This document shows positions 1-23,600 of a stretch of 64,000 nucleotides of DNA, piece after piece (the first letter of the stretch is position 1; the number at the start of each line of letters is the position of its first letter). A program made the translations under genes and the position numbers. This stretch comes from Prosapia bicincta. Its lineage: Eukaryota > Arthropoda > Insecta > Hemiptera > Cercopidae. The notes below the pieces were generated by a model, which saw only the letters and a program-made list of their open reading frames with translations, was not told the origin of the DNA and searched no databases. Location: the NCBI GenBank assembly GCA_036971475.1, contig JBAIZL010000010.1, positions 7,732,450-7,796,449 on the forward strand, written 5' to 3'.

Positions 1-1396
1 TAAAAGAGATCTCATTGATTGGATTTGAATAATTATATGGCTCTTAGTTGGCTAGCTTGTGTCTAAAGGTGGTATACCGAGGGTCACATAGAAACCTGTA
101 TGTGTTTTAAATTTAAAAGAGCTTATCATCACCTTATGGGGGAAATGAATTTCTAAGGTCCATTCCTTCTACATTCGAGTTCCGATTTATCATGGTTCCG
201 TTAAATTCGAGCTATTTTTATCTCAGAGTATTTTATCTATTTGGAAGGGAAATCAAATTATTTACTGTTAGACAATGCACTGTCCCATCTCAATGAAGAT
301 CAACTGTGGTCTGATGATATACATGCTTTATTTCTACCTGTAAAGGATGTTACAAGCCTAATCCAGTTGGATGAGTGTGTTCTGGAATGTATGAAATAAA
401 ATACACCCGTTACCTTTTACAATATTTCTTGGGAGCAACTAAAGGTAAAGAAATCATTGTAGGCTGTCTAAAAAAAATACAGTTAAAGAAGTTGTGCACT
501 GTATAGCCGAATCATGGAACGAAATAAAAGAAGAAATATTAAGTAAGTCATGGAAAAAAGTCCTGAGTGATAATAAAACTGTTGATTGTGTCGTTAATCC
601 ACAAGAAGTAACAGATTTGACATTTCTTATCAAGAAATTTCCAGGTTGTGAAAATGATGATACAGACGCACGTCAATGGATGAGTAGGGACGAATGTAAA
701 TAAGTAACAATAACACTTTATGACTATTGAAATGGTACAAGAAACTACTGAAGGCAGTGATGAATAACAAGAATAGAGAAGAAGGTTCAACCAAGACAGT
801 ACAAGAAGGGAAAATTAGTCCCAGTGAAGGAACAGCGCCGGGCCGCCTTGGAAACTTCACTGTGCTATATTGAACAACAGACACCACACCAACATATGTG
901 CTTCTGCTAAGATGTCTATGCGACACTGCAGCTCAGAAACAATCTGATAAGCAAATGCAGCTTTTGTAGCACTTTATAGCTTTTTCCAAAAAATTTATAA
1001 TGTTCTATAAACGTATTTTGTGCATTCTTAACTATAGTATTAGGATTCATTGGAACCCCTATATTTTCTAATGTACAGGGGGGTGATGTTGATCGCCTGA
1101 ACGTGGTGCCCCCTGCCTGAAATAACTGAACGATCAACACGAGGCTCGCCTTCAGCACGCTGACCATAACATGTACAGCTCTGGACCATAGACCCCTGAA
1201 CGACAAGAAGGAAGAAGAGATTTCTCGCCTCTACTGGTGAGCGCGCCACCAAATGGCCCAACAGCCAAGAGTGGGCGTTGGCTAGTAAGTAAGTAAGTCT
1301 AATGTACAGGAACGTATTTCCGTGTAATCCGAGTTTTCCATAATCCAAGAGAGTCTCTGTCCTATCTACCTCGAATTATCGAGACTCTACTGTATA
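1..1396 (+). mobile_element. Degenerate pogo/Tigger (jerky-type DDE) transposon, right part
   Basis: Near 255-400, translation with frameshifts gives LLLDNALSH followed by HALFLPVKDVTSLIQ. This is the DDE core of Tigger/jerky transposases (LLLDNAPSH...FLPPNTTSLIQP). The reading continues near 494-703 with IAESWNEIKEEILSKSWKKV. The right end is a pogo-type inverted repeat, ATTATCGAGACTCTACTGTA, at about 1375-1394. The left end lies outside the window. The transposase is broken by many stops. The element sits in Dicer-1 intron 5 and carries a small retroinsertion at 1080-1297. Confidence 0.8.
1080..1297 (+). mobile_element. SINE-like retroinsertion with TAAG-repeat tail and 13-bp target duplication
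   Basis: About 218 bp is bracketed by an exact 13-bp duplication, TCTAATGTACAGG, at 1067-1079 and 1298-1310. The 3' end is a short TAAG microsatellite tail, as in RTE- or I-mobilised SINEs. It is GC-richer than its surroundings. It could instead be a 5'-truncated LINE, since I found no clear A or B box. The perfect duplication implies a fairly recent insertion into the old Tigger copy. Confidence 0.7.
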
Positions 1397-1952
1397 AACA
1401 TATCATTTTTTTGTTATTTTAAGGATATTAGCCATAACTACCACTAGATAGTAAGGATAGGAAAGGATTGTCAATATGAGTAGCTTTAAGGCTGGGACAT
1501 AAAGACCCCTGATAGAGAATATAGGGGATGGATCGTAACATCTTTTGGCCAATATCTTATGCCGTGCATAGTCTCCGTGATTACGTATAGAAAGCATAAT
1601 ATACTTATACAGTTTTAAATTAGCTTATGAAGTTAATTGTTTTAATAACAAATTATAATAGGTTTTCTATTTTATATAACATAAGACCAATTTTAAAATG
1701 TTTAACAAGCTTTTAAGGCTTGCAAGGGACTAAATGTTACTGCTTTAGTCATACCATTATTATCTATTATAATCCGTTTAACTGATTTATTTATAACTTC
1801 ATATTATTCTTACTTACAATACCTAACAAAATTATTATACTTTTTATTACATACAATTAGATTTATAAGTGTAATTGGTGTGACATGGAATGAAATCAAG
1901 TACACACTTCTTTACTTCTGACACACTGTTAAATATTCTGCTAGTCTCATAC
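1397..1952. other. Dicer-1 intron 5 sequence without recognised features
   Basis: AT-rich intron between the Tigger right end and Dicer-1 exon 5. I saw no coding exon, RNA gene or repeat in it. Confidence 0.5.
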
Positions 1953-15146
<13,194 letters not shown>

Positions 15147-15379
15147 CTAAAACATATCATATTTGAAGGTTTTTCATTACTGTCTTATAACAAAAAATAA
15201 ACTAAAACTACAACTTCACAAAAGGTAATGGAAAATATAAGTTAACCAACCTTAATGTTTAAAATGTACAAATAAATTTAAGAATAGAAGAAATACTTTT
15301 TTAATTAAAAACTAACATAGAATTCCATAAGCATTGATATATTCAATTGAAGCATTGAATATTGAAATATTCAAACACC

Positions 15380-15437
<58 letters not shown>

Positions 15438-15692
15438 TATGGTGATATGTTTTCTTGTAATATAGTTAATAAATTAAAAATATTTCAAAAACAAGAATAC
15501 TTTTAATGAATATATTTATACAAAGCATTTCGCCGATAAAATAGTATCAGCATCTTCAGGAAAATAATTATCTAATGTTAATATAATTAGATAATTATTT
15601 TCCTGAAGATGCTGATACTATTTTATCGGCGAAAAGCTTTGAATAAATATATTCATTAAAAGTATTCTTGTTTTTGAAATATTTTTAATTTA

Positions 15693-15758
<66 letters not shown>

Positions 15759-15814
15759 CTATTTATTAAATATACACTGAGGTTGAATATTAATAATAAA
15801 TACTCAAAAATCCT

Positions 15815-15849
<35 letters not shown>

Positions 15850-15902
15850 ATTTTTGAGTATTTATTATTAATATTCAACCTCAGTGTATATTTAATAAAT
15901 AG

Positions 15903-15953
<51 letters not shown>

Positions 15954-15955
15954 AA
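15380..15955. repeat. TA microsatellites and two inverted-repeat PLE tails
   Basis: Four TA runs (about 15381-15432, 15699-15757, 15820-15845, 15906-15951) separate two palindromic blocks. Block one (about 15455-15700) is a hairpin whose arms carry hammerhead-like motifs. Block two (about 15757-15906) is a near-perfect inverted repeat, arm start ACTATTTATTAAATATACAC, that recurs singly at about 23446-23500. The structure fits tails of Penelope-type insertions. Confidence 0.7.
15600..15644 (+). ncRNA. Hammerhead-like ribozyme motif in palindromic PLE tail
   Basis: TTC (helix I), CTGAAGA (15603-15609), extra T, GCTGAT stem II closing with ATCGGC (one T-G pair), GAA, AAGCTT (palindromic helix III), T, GAA (helix I partner). 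The opposite arm (about 15521-15568, minus strand) has the same motif but with GAAATGCTTT in place of GAAAAGCTTT, so its helix III is damaged. Helix I is only 3 bp. Confidence 0.5.
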
Positions 15956-16059
15956 TTTTTTGGACTTGATAGGAGACTGACAGACTTACCTAAAGGCAAT
16001 AGTCCAAAACTGCAATCTCTTGGAAATAAGCACATATAAAACACTTAATACACTTTTAT

Positions 16060-16096
16060 TTGAAATATTTCGATCAACATGATCTTCTTCAGTCAA
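16060..16096 (-). ncRNA. Hammerhead-like ribozyme motif, separate family
   Basis: On the minus strand: TTGA (helix I), CTGAAGA, extra A, GATCA-TGT-TGATC (perfect 5-bp stem II), GAA, ATAT (palindromic 2-bp helix III), T, TCAA (helix I partner). It shares no stem sequence with the Penelope motif at 17148. The same repeat family, without an intact core, occurs at 40797-41070, 41220-41378 and 63260-63420. Confidence 0.65.
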
Positions 16097-16193
16097 GAAA
16101 GAGAAAACAAAACAAAAGATATATATATTTGTATATATATATATATAAAGAACAAAAGTCAAAATACAAATACAAGAATTAGATAAAATAAAT

Positions 16194-17057
16194 ATGATAA
16201 ATAAAAATATTAATTTTACTTATGAAATGGAGGAAAATAATAAGATCAACTTTCTAGATATAACAATTATAAGACATATTAATGAATTTGAATTTAACAT
16301 ATATCGTAAACCGACACAAACTAACCAAATTATACCTAATAATTCTAACCATCCGTATAATCAAAAAATGGCTGCATTATACAATTTATTATATAGATTA
16401 CATAAAATACCTATGAATAATGAAAACAAGATAAGAGAGAAAAACATTATCTATCAAATTGCAATTGAGAATGGTTATAAAAAGAAAACTGTTGATAAAC
16501 TTAATTATAATATTTTAAAGAAACAAAATAATAATCTAATTTACAAAAATAATGATGAAAATGTCATATGGACTTCATTTACATTTTTTGGTAATGAAGT
16601 AAAAAATATCACAAAATTGTTTAAAGGTAGCAACATAAAATTCGCTTATAATACTAATAATAAATTAATAAATATAATGAATAATAATAATATTATTAAT
16701 ATGCATGAAAAAAACGGTGTATATAAATTAGAATGTGATTATTGTAATAAAGTTTATATAGGACAAACTAAGAAAAAACTTAAAGATAGATATAAAGAAC
16801 ATTTTAATGCATATAAAAAGCCAGAAATTTATAAATCAAATTTTGCTAGTCATTGTATTAATAATAATCACTTATTTCCTAATATAGATAATATGATACT
16901 TATTAAAGAAATTAACAAAGGCCTGAGAATGAATATTTATGAAGCTTTAGAAATACATAAATATAATACTAATAATGAGTTGATAAATGAACAAATACAA
17001 GTAAAATCTAAATTCGATAATATATTCAGTGTTTGTAATGTTAGGGCAGCAAAATAA
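16194..17057 (+). CDS. C-terminal part of Penelope-like RT/GIY-YIG protein (truncated copy A)
   Basis: The 287 codons are identical to the C-terminal third of the full proteins at 17465 and 20288. They cover the end of the reverse transcriptase (INFLDITII) and the GIY-YIG nuclease (GVYKLECDYCNKVYIGQTKK). The catalytic RT motifs are absent because of the 5' truncation. The ATG is an internal methionine, so this is a fragment, not a designed gene. Confidence 0.85.
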   Translation: MINKNINFTYEMEENNKINFLDITIIRHINEFEFNIYRKPTQTNQIIPNNSNHPYNQKMAALYNLLYRLHKIPMNNENKIREKNIIYQIAIENGYKKKTVDKLNYNILKKQNNNLIYKNNDENVIWTSFTFFGNEVKNITKLFKGSNIKFAYNTNNKLINIMNNNNIINMHEKNGVYKLECDYCNKVYIGQTKKKLKDRYKEHFNAYKKPEIYKSNFASHCINNNHLFPNIDNMILIKEINKGLRMNIYEALEIHKYNTNNELINEQIQVKSKFDNIFSVCNVRAAK

Positions 17058-17147
17058 AAAAAAAAAAATTTTAACAACATTGTAATTGATTTGGCATAAC
17101 TATTTATTTGATCTAATTTGCACATATGTTAATTTTAATTGTTTAAT

Positions 17148-17192
17148 ATTCCTGATGATGTTGGTACTGTTAGCCAACGAAAAGCTTTGAAT
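17148..17192 (+). ncRNA. Hammerhead-like ribozyme motif in PLE copy A
   Basis: ATTC (helix I), CTGATGA (17152-17158), extra T, GTTGG...CCAAC (stem II, 9-base loop), GAA, AAGCTT (palindromic helix III), T (cleavage base, 17188), GAAT (helix I partner). Further out, AATT/AATT could extend helix I past an internal loop, as in type I hammerheads with loop contacts. It lies about 90 bp after the stop codon, where PLEs are known to carry hammerheads. Confidence 0.75.
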
Positions 17193-17464
17193 TGTAAATT
17201 CAAATATAATTCTTGTATTTGTATTTTGACTTTTGTTCTTTATTAATACACAAGAAAACATATTGCGATATTTATATCTATAACCTTACAGGGTTGTATT
17301 TTGTGTGAATTAGAAGTGAATGTATTTTTTGAGGTTAAGTTCCATATTTGTTTATTTTTTATAAGTTATTACATATTTTTTGGTATTTTACTATATTACA
17401 ATTTAATATATTTATTATATTATTATTATTTCATATTATTGTAATAATTTTTATATATATTGAC

Positions 17465-19879
17465 ATGATATCAGTTAATAATTGTAATGCTGCCTTAACA
17501 AAGGACTTAAATTTATTTGAAAAGCGGAAAATTCAGTTAATGAACACAAATTGTAATATATATTTTAATAAACAATGTATTATAAACAATATTATTCCAA
17601 AATACGCAAAAATTACAATAAAAAACAAAAGTGATACTGCCAAAAAAACTTGTAAACAAGCAGAGAAATTATGGGTTAAAAATGAAATAAGAAATTTATA
17701 TAAAAAACAAAACATTTTAACTACTGAAATATATGAATTACATTTAAAATTAGCTTCTACAATGAATAGTATAAAATGGGAAGAAAAATACAATAAAATT
17801 AACTTCTTGATAAATAAAACTAGAAATATAAAAATAAATAATATATCAAAAAAACTAAATAATTTAAAACTTGAAAAACAAATGAAAATAATACCTGAAG
17901 TTAAATATCATAACTTTCACCCTAATGTTGTTAAATTATCTAATACTAAATTTAATAATTGCGAAATAAAACTACTTGAAAATAATAAAATCAATATAAA
18001 AAGAAACATAAATAAAGATATTGATAATATAATAATAGATACAGAAATAGCCATTAGTAAATTAAATGAAAATATACAAGATAGTATCAGAATCGAAGCA
18101 GCTCATGAAATAAAAAAATTAATTAAAACTAATAAAATTAATAACACCCATAGACAAACATATTTAGGAGTTAAAGATTTAAAAAATAAACTACAAAATA
18201 ACAATCTAATTACAGTAAAAGCTGATAAAAGTAACGCTGTTGTAATTATTGATAAGGACGAACACATAAATAAAACAGAAAAATACATAAATGAAAATCA
18301 ATTTAGTGAAATATATAAGGATCCTACAAAGAAATATCAAAAGGAAATAAAAAATTTAATAAAATCTTCTTATAAATTATTTAATAAATATAATATTAGT
18401 AATTATATGAACGATAATCCAAAAATACCAATAATGAATGGACTTATTAAATTACACAAAATTGAGAAACCAATTAGACCATTAGTAAATTTTATGAATG
18501 CCCCTTCTTATAAAATATCTAAAATCATAACATCTATTCTTAAAGATAAAATGAAACTAAATAATAATCATACCATAAGTAATTCTATTAACCTTATTGA
18601 TAAATTAAAAATAATTAATATTGATAATAAAACCAAATTAATATCATTAGATATAAAAAATATGTACACAAATATTCCTATAAAAGAGACTCTCAATATT
18701 ATAAAATCTAGATTAGAGCAAAATGAAAAAGATAGAAAATTAATATTAGAAATTATAAATACATTAAAAATAATATTAAATCAAAATTATTTTACATATA
18801 ATAATAAAATTTACAAACAGGAAGATGGTCTTGCCATGGGTTCTCCCTTATCGAATATAATATCTGAAATATTTTTACAATATATAGATGATAAAATAAA
18901 TAAAATTATACAGACATTTGATAAAAACGGTTATTGGTTTAGATATGTAGATGATGGATTGTATGTATCTAATAATAATGGTATAAACTTAATAACTATT
19001 TTAGATAAAATAAATATGATAAATAAAAATATTAATTTTACTTATGAAATGGAGGAAAATAATAAGATCAACTTTCTAGATATAACAATTATAAGACATA
19101 TTAATGAATTTGAATTTAACATATATCGTAAACCGACACAAACTAACCAAATTATACCTAATAATTCTAACCATCCGTATAATCAAAAAATGGCTGCATT
19201 ATACAATTTATTATATAGATTACATAAAATACCTATGAATAATGAAAACAAGATAAGAGAGAAAAACATTATCTATCAAATTGCAATTGAGAATGGTTAT
19301 AAAAAGAAAACTGTTGATAAACTTAATTATAATATTTTAAAGAAACAAAATAATAATCTAATTTACAAAAATAATGATGAAAATGTCATATGGACTTCAT
19401 TTACATTTTTTGGTAATGAAGTAAAAAATATCACAAAATTGTTTAAAGGTAGCAACATAAAATTCGCTTATAATACTAATAATAAATTAATAAATATAAT
19501 GAATAATAATAATATTATTAATATGCATGAAAAAAACGGTGTATATAAATTAGAATGTGATTATTGTAATAAAGTTTATATAGGACAAACTAAGAAAAAA
19601 CTTAAAGATAGATATAAAGAACATTTTAATGCATATAAAAAGCCAGAAATTTATAAATCAAATTTTGCTAGTCATTGTATTAATAATAATCACTTATTTC
19701 CTAATATAGATAATATGATACTTATTAAAGAAATTAACAAAGGCCTGAGAATGAATATTTATGAAGCTTTAGAAATACATAAATATAATACTAATAATGA
19801 GTTGATAAATGAACAAATACAAGTAAAATCTAAATTCGATAATATATTCAGTGTTTGTAATGTTAGGGCAGCAAAATAA
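17465..19879 (+). CDS. Penelope-like reverse transcriptase with GIY-YIG endonuclease (copy B)
   Basis: An 804-residue protein that copies its RNA into DNA at a nick made by its own nuclease. I prefer the ATG at 17465 (MISVNNCNAALTKDLNLFEK). The 39 upstream in-frame codons are hydrophobic, and their frame differs in copy C because of a 1-bp indel. RT motifs: VKADKSNAVVIIDKDEH (early motif); SLDIKNMYTNIP with the catalytic Asp near residue 396; GLAMGSPLSN near 458; YVDD at 494-497; then INFLDITII. The C-terminal GIY-YIG nuclease has GVY near 692 and VYIGQT near 704, with KDRYKEH and a Cys/His cluster. The frame has no stops, so it may be active. Confidence 0.93.
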   Translation: MISVNNCNAALTKDLNLFEKRKIQLMNTNCNIYFNKQCIINNIIPKYAKITIKNKSDTAKKTCKQAEKLWVKNEIRNLYKKQNILTTEIYELHLKLASTMNSIKWEEKYNKINFLINKTRNIKINNISKKLNNLKLEKQMKIIPEVKYHNFHPNVVKLSNTKFNNCEIKLLENNKINIKRNINKDIDNIIIDTEIAISKLNENIQDSIRIEAAHEIKKLIKTNKINNTHRQTYLGVKDLKNKLQNNNLITVKADKSNAVVIIDKDEHINKTEKYINENQFSEIYKDPTKKYQKEIKNLIKSSYKLFNKYNISNYMNDNPKIPIMNGLIKLHKIEKPIRPLVNFMNAPSYKISKIITSILKDKMKLNNNHTISNSINLIDKLKIINIDNKTKLISLDIKNMYTNIPIKETLNIIKSRLEQNEKDRKLILEIINTLKIILNQNYFTYNNKIYKQEDGLAMGSPLSNIISEIFLQYIDDKINKIIQTFDKNGYWFRYVDDGLYVSNNNGINLITILDKINMINKNINFTYEMEENNKINFLDITIIRHINEFEFNIYRKPTQTNQIIPNNSNHPYNQKMAALYNLLYRLHKIPMNNENKIREKNIIYQIAIENGYKKKTVDKLNYNILKKQNNNLIYKNNDENVIWTSFTFFGNEVKNITKLFKGSNIKFAYNTNNKLINIMNNNNIINMHEKNGVYKLECDYCNKVYIGQTKKKLKDRYKEHFNAYKKPEIYKSNFASHCINNNHLFPNIDNMILIKEINKGLRMNIYEALEIHKYNTNNELINEQIQVKSKFDNIFSVCNVRAAK

Positions 19880-19969
19880 AAAAAAAAAAATTTTAACAAC
19901 ATTGTAATTGATTTGGCATAACTATTTATTTGATCTAATTTGCACATATGTTAATTTTAATTGTTTAAT

Positions 19970-20014
19970 ATTCCTGATGATGTTGGTACTGTTAGCCAAC
20001 GAAAAGCTTTGAAT
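19970..20014 (+). ncRNA. Hammerhead-like ribozyme motif in PLE copy B
   Basis: Same as the copy A motif: CTGATGA at 19974-19980, GAAAAGCTTT at 20001-20010, predicted cleavage after 20010. It sits at the B/C junction region, so a read-through transcript of the tandem would hold one site per unit. Confidence 0.75.
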
Positions 20015-20287
20015 TGTAAATTCAAATATAATTCTTGTATTTGTATTTTGACTTTTGTTCTTTATTAATACACAAGAAAACATATTGCGATATTTATATC
20101 TATAACCTTACAGGGTTGTATTTTGTGTGAATTAGAAGTGAATGTATTTTTTGAGGTTAAGTTCCATATTTGTTTATTTTTTATAAGTTATTTACATATT
20201 TTTTGGTATTTTACTATATTACAATTTAATATATTTATTATATTATTATTATTTCATATTATTGTAATAATTTTTATATATATTGAC

Positions 20288-22702
20288 ATGATATCAGTTA
20301 ATAATTGTAATGCTGCCTTAACAAAGGACTTAAATTTATTTGAAAAGCGGAAAATTCAGTTAATGAACACAAATTGTAATATATATTTTAATAAACAATG
20401 TATTATAAACAATATTATTCCAAAATACGCAAAAATTACAATAAAAAACAAAAGTGATACTGCCAAAAAAACTTGTAAACAAGCAGAGAAATTATGGGTT
20501 AAAAATGAAATAAGAAATTTATATAAAAAACAAAACATTTTAACTACTGAAATATATGAATTACATTTAAAATTAGCTTCTACAATGAATAGTATAAAAT
20601 GGGAAGAAAAATACAATAAAATTAACTTCTTGATAAATAAAACTAGAAATATAAAAATAAATAATATATCAAAAAAACTAAATAATTTAAAACTTGAAAA
20701 ACAAATGAAAATAATACCTGAAGTTAAATATCATAACTTTCACCCTAATGTTGTTAATTTATCTAATACTAAATTTAATAATTGCGAAATAAAACTACTT
20801 GAAAATAATAAAATCAATATAAAAAGAAACATAAATAAAGATATTGATAATATAATAATAGATACAGAAATAGCCATTAGTAAATTAAATGAAAATATAC
20901 AAGATAGTATCAGAATCGAAGCAGCTCATGAAATAAAAAAATTAATTAAAACTAATAAAATTAATAACACCCATAGACAAACATATTTAGGAGTTAAAGA
21001 TTTAAAAAATAAACTACAAAATAACAATCTAATTACAGTAAAAGCTGATAAAAGTAACGCTGTTGTAATTATTGATAAGGACGAACACATAAATAAAACA
21101 GAAAAATACATAAATGAAAATCAATTTAGTGAAATATATAAGGATCCTACAAAGAAATATCAAAATGAAATAAAAAATTTAATAAAATCTTCTTATAAAT
21201 TATTTAATAAATATAATATTAGTAATTATATGAACGATAATCCAAAAATACCAATAATGAATGGACTTATTAAATTACACAAAATTGAGAAACCAATTAG
21301 ACCATTAGTAAATTTTATGAATGCCCCTTCTTATAAAATATCTAAAATCATAACATCTATTCTTAAAGATAAAATGAAACTAAATAATAATCATACCATA
21401 AGTAATTCTATTAACCTTATTGATAAATTAAAAATAATTAATATTGATAATAAAACCAAATTAATATCATTAGATATAAAAAATATGTACACAAATATTC
21501 CTATAAAAGAGACTCTCAATATTATAAAATCTAGATTAGAGCAAAATGAAAAAGATAGAAAATTAATATTAGAAATTATAAATACATTAAAAATAATATT
21601 AAATCAAAATTATTTTACATATAATAATAAAATTTACAAACAGGAAGATGGTCTTGCCATGGGTTCTCCCTTATCGAATATAATATCTGAAATATTTTTA
21701 CAATATATAGATGATAAAATAAATAAAATTATACAGACATTTGATAAAAACGGTTATTGGTTTAGATATGTAGATGATGGATTGTATGTATCTAATAATA
21801 ATGGTATAAACTTAATAACTATTTTAGATAAAATAAATATGATAAATAAAAATATTAATTTTACTTATGAAATGGAGGAAAATAATAAGATCAACTTTCT
21901 AGATATAACAATTATAAGACATATTAATGAATTTGAATTTAACATATATCGTAAACCGACACAAACTAACCAAATTATACCTAATAATTCTAACCATCCG
22001 TATAATCAAAAAATGGCTGCATTATACAATTTATTATATAGATTACATAAAATACCTATGAATAATGAAAACAAGATAAGAGAGAAAAACATTATCTATC
22101 AAATTGCAATTGAGAATGGTTATAAAAAGAAAACTGTTGATAAACTTAATTATAATATTTTAAAGAAACAAAATAATAATCTAATTTACAAAAATAATGA
22201 TGAAAATGTCATATGGACTTCATTTACATTTTTTGGTAATGAAGTAAAAAATATCACAAAATTGTTTAAAGGTAGCAACATAAAATTCGCTTATAATACT
22301 AATAATAAATTAATAAATATAATGAATAATAATAATATTATTAATATGCATGAAAAAAACGGTGTATATAAATTAGAATGTGATTATTGTAATAAAGTTT
22401 ATATAGGACAAACTAAGAAAAAACTTAAAGATAGATATAAAGAACATTTTAATGCATATAAAAAGCCAGAAATTTATAAATCAAATTTTGCTAGTCATTG
22501 TATTAATAATAATCACTTATTTCCTAATATAGATAATATGATACTTATTAAAGAAATTAACAAAGGCCTGAGAATGAATATTTATGAAGCTTTAGAAATA
22601 CATAAATATAATACTAATAATGAGTTGATAAATGAACAAATACAAGTAAAATCTAAATTCGATAATATATTCAGTGTTTGTAATGTTAGGGCAGCAAAAT
22701 AA
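20288..22702 (+). CDS. Penelope-like reverse transcriptase with GIY-YIG endonuclease (copy C)
   Basis: An 804-residue protein with ATG at 20288, almost identical to copy B. The only residue changes I found are Lys to Asn in VVNLSN and Lys to Asn in KYQNEIK. All catalytic motifs are kept: DIKNMYTN, AMGSPLSN, YVDD and VYIGQT. A 1-bp insertion upstream of the ATG moves the upstream frame, which supports translation starting at MISV. The poly-A run after the stop is slightly longer than in B. Confidence 0.93.
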   Translation: MISVNNCNAALTKDLNLFEKRKIQLMNTNCNIYFNKQCIINNIIPKYAKITIKNKSDTAKKTCKQAEKLWVKNEIRNLYKKQNILTTEIYELHLKLASTMNSIKWEEKYNKINFLINKTRNIKINNISKKLNNLKLEKQMKIIPEVKYHNFHPNVVNLSNTKFNNCEIKLLENNKINIKRNINKDIDNIIIDTEIAISKLNENIQDSIRIEAAHEIKKLIKTNKINNTHRQTYLGVKDLKNKLQNNNLITVKADKSNAVVIIDKDEHINKTEKYINENQFSEIYKDPTKKYQNEIKNLIKSSYKLFNKYNISNYMNDNPKIPIMNGLIKLHKIEKPIRPLVNFMNAPSYKISKIITSILKDKMKLNNNHTISNSINLIDKLKIINIDNKTKLISLDIKNMYTNIPIKETLNIIKSRLEQNEKDRKLILEIINTLKIILNQNYFTYNNKIYKQEDGLAMGSPLSNIISEIFLQYIDDKINKIIQTFDKNGYWFRYVDDGLYVSNNNGINLITILDKINMINKNINFTYEMEENNKINFLDITIIRHINEFEFNIYRKPTQTNQIIPNNSNHPYNQKMAALYNLLYRLHKIPMNNENKIREKNIIYQIAIENGYKKKTVDKLNYNILKKQNNNLIYKNNDENVIWTSFTFFGNEVKNITKLFKGSNIKFAYNTNNKLINIMNNNNIINMHEKNGVYKLECDYCNKVYIGQTKKKLKDRYKEHFNAYKKPEIYKSNFASHCINNNHLFPNIDNMILIKEINKGLRMNIYEALEIHKYNTNNELINEQIQVKSKFDNIFSVCNVRAAK

Positions 22703-22795
22703 AAAAAAAAAAAAAATTTTAACAACATTGTAATTGATTTGGCATAACTATTTATTTGATCTAATTTGCACATATGTTAATTTTAATTGTTTAAT

Positions 22796-22840
22796 ATTCC
22801 TGATGATGTTGGTACTGTTAGCCAACGAAAAGCTTTGAAT
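22796..22840 (+). ncRNA. Hammerhead-like ribozyme motif in PLE copy C
   Basis: CTGATGA at 22800-22806, stem II GTTGG/CCAAC, GAAAAGCTTTGAAT at 22827-22840. It is identical to the motifs in copies A and B. Confidence 0.75.
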
Positions 22841-22939
22841 TGTAAATTCAAATATAATTCTTGTATTTGTATTTTGACTTTTGTTCTTTATTAATACACA
22901 AGAAAACATATTGCGATATTTATATATATATATATATAT

Positions 22940-23345
22940 AAAGAACTAAGTCAAAATACAAATACAAGAATTATAATTGAATTTACAATTCAAAGCTTTT
23001 CGATAGCCAACGAAAAGCTTTGAATTGTAAATTCAATTATAATTATATATATTTTGACTTAGTTCTTTATTAATACACAAGAATACATATTGCGATATAT
23101 ATATATTTAATAAATTTAAAATATTTCAAACACAAGAATACTTTTAATGAATATATTTATTCAAAGCTTTTCGGCGATAAAAAAGTATCAGCATCTTCAG
23201 GAAAAATAATTATCTAATAATGATTATAAGATTATAAGATATAATAATGATTATTAGATAATTATTTTTCCTGAAGATGCTGATACTTTTTTATCGGCGA
23301 AAAGCTTTGAATAAATATATTCATTAAAAGTATTCTTGTGTTTGA
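22940..23345. repeat. Two palindromic PLE tails, the second with head-to-head hammerhead motifs
   Basis: The first palindrome (about 22940-23095) mirrors the copy C tail around TTTTCGATAGCCAACGAAAA. The second (about 23110-23345) has arms reading CTGAAGATGCTGATAC on both strands around a short AT centre. On the plus strand near 23270-23310 the motif CTGAAGA, T, GCTGAT...ATCGGC, GAAAAGCTTT, GAA is intact. The minus-strand arm has ATCGCC, which breaks one stem II pair. Confidence 0.65.
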
Positions 23346-23393
23346 AATATTTTAAATTTATTAACTATATATACAAGAAAACATATCACCACA

Positions 23394-23396
<3 letters not shown>

Positions 23397-23443
<47 letters not shown>

Positions 23444-23520
23444 CTATTTATTAAATATACACTGAGGTTGAATATTAATAATAAATACTCAAAAATCCTT
23501 ATATATATATATATATGTTA
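23397..23520. repeat. TA microsatellite and single PLE tail arm
   Basis: A TA run (23397-23442) is followed by one arm of the palindrome also seen at 15757-15906, then a second TA run. Confidence 0.7.
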
Positions 23521-23600
23521 ATATTTATCAAGAAAACACTGTGGTTGAGTATGAATAATATACACAATAACCCCTCAACCACGACTTTTTTTTAATTTCA

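Larger units (their letters stand above)
16143..17274 (+). mobile_element. 5'-truncated Penelope-like element, copy A
   Basis: This copy keeps only the C-terminal coding part, the 3' tail and the hammerhead motif. Its start (16147-16182) is an inverted copy of its own 3' end (AATTCTTGTATTTGTATTTT at about 17208), a structure known for Penelope-like insertions. Sequence from 16183 on is almost the same as copies B and C at +2822 and about +5645. It abuts copy B directly. Confidence 0.9.
17275..20097 (+). mobile_element. Penelope-like element, intact copy B
   Basis: A 2.82-kb unit from CTATAACCTTACAGGGTTGT to the same junction in copy C. It holds a full reverse transcriptase/GIY-YIG frame and a hammerhead motif in the tail. 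Tandem head-to-tail copies sharing a pseudo-LTR are the usual PLE layout. Very few differences from copy C suggest recent insertion or tandem duplication. Confidence 0.92.
20098..22923 (+). mobile_element. Penelope-like element, intact copy C
   Basis: The second intact 2.82-kb unit, directly following B. It ends in a TA microsatellite (about 22919-22940). Just beyond is an inverted tail copy (22940-23100) with the sequence CCAACGAAAAGCTTTGAATT mirrored. Confidence 0.92.

Noticed and set aside
17348..17464. Hydrophobic N-terminal extension of the PLE protein as a membrane anchor
   Set aside because: The extension's frame is not conserved between copies B and C (1-bp indel), so it is probably untranslated.
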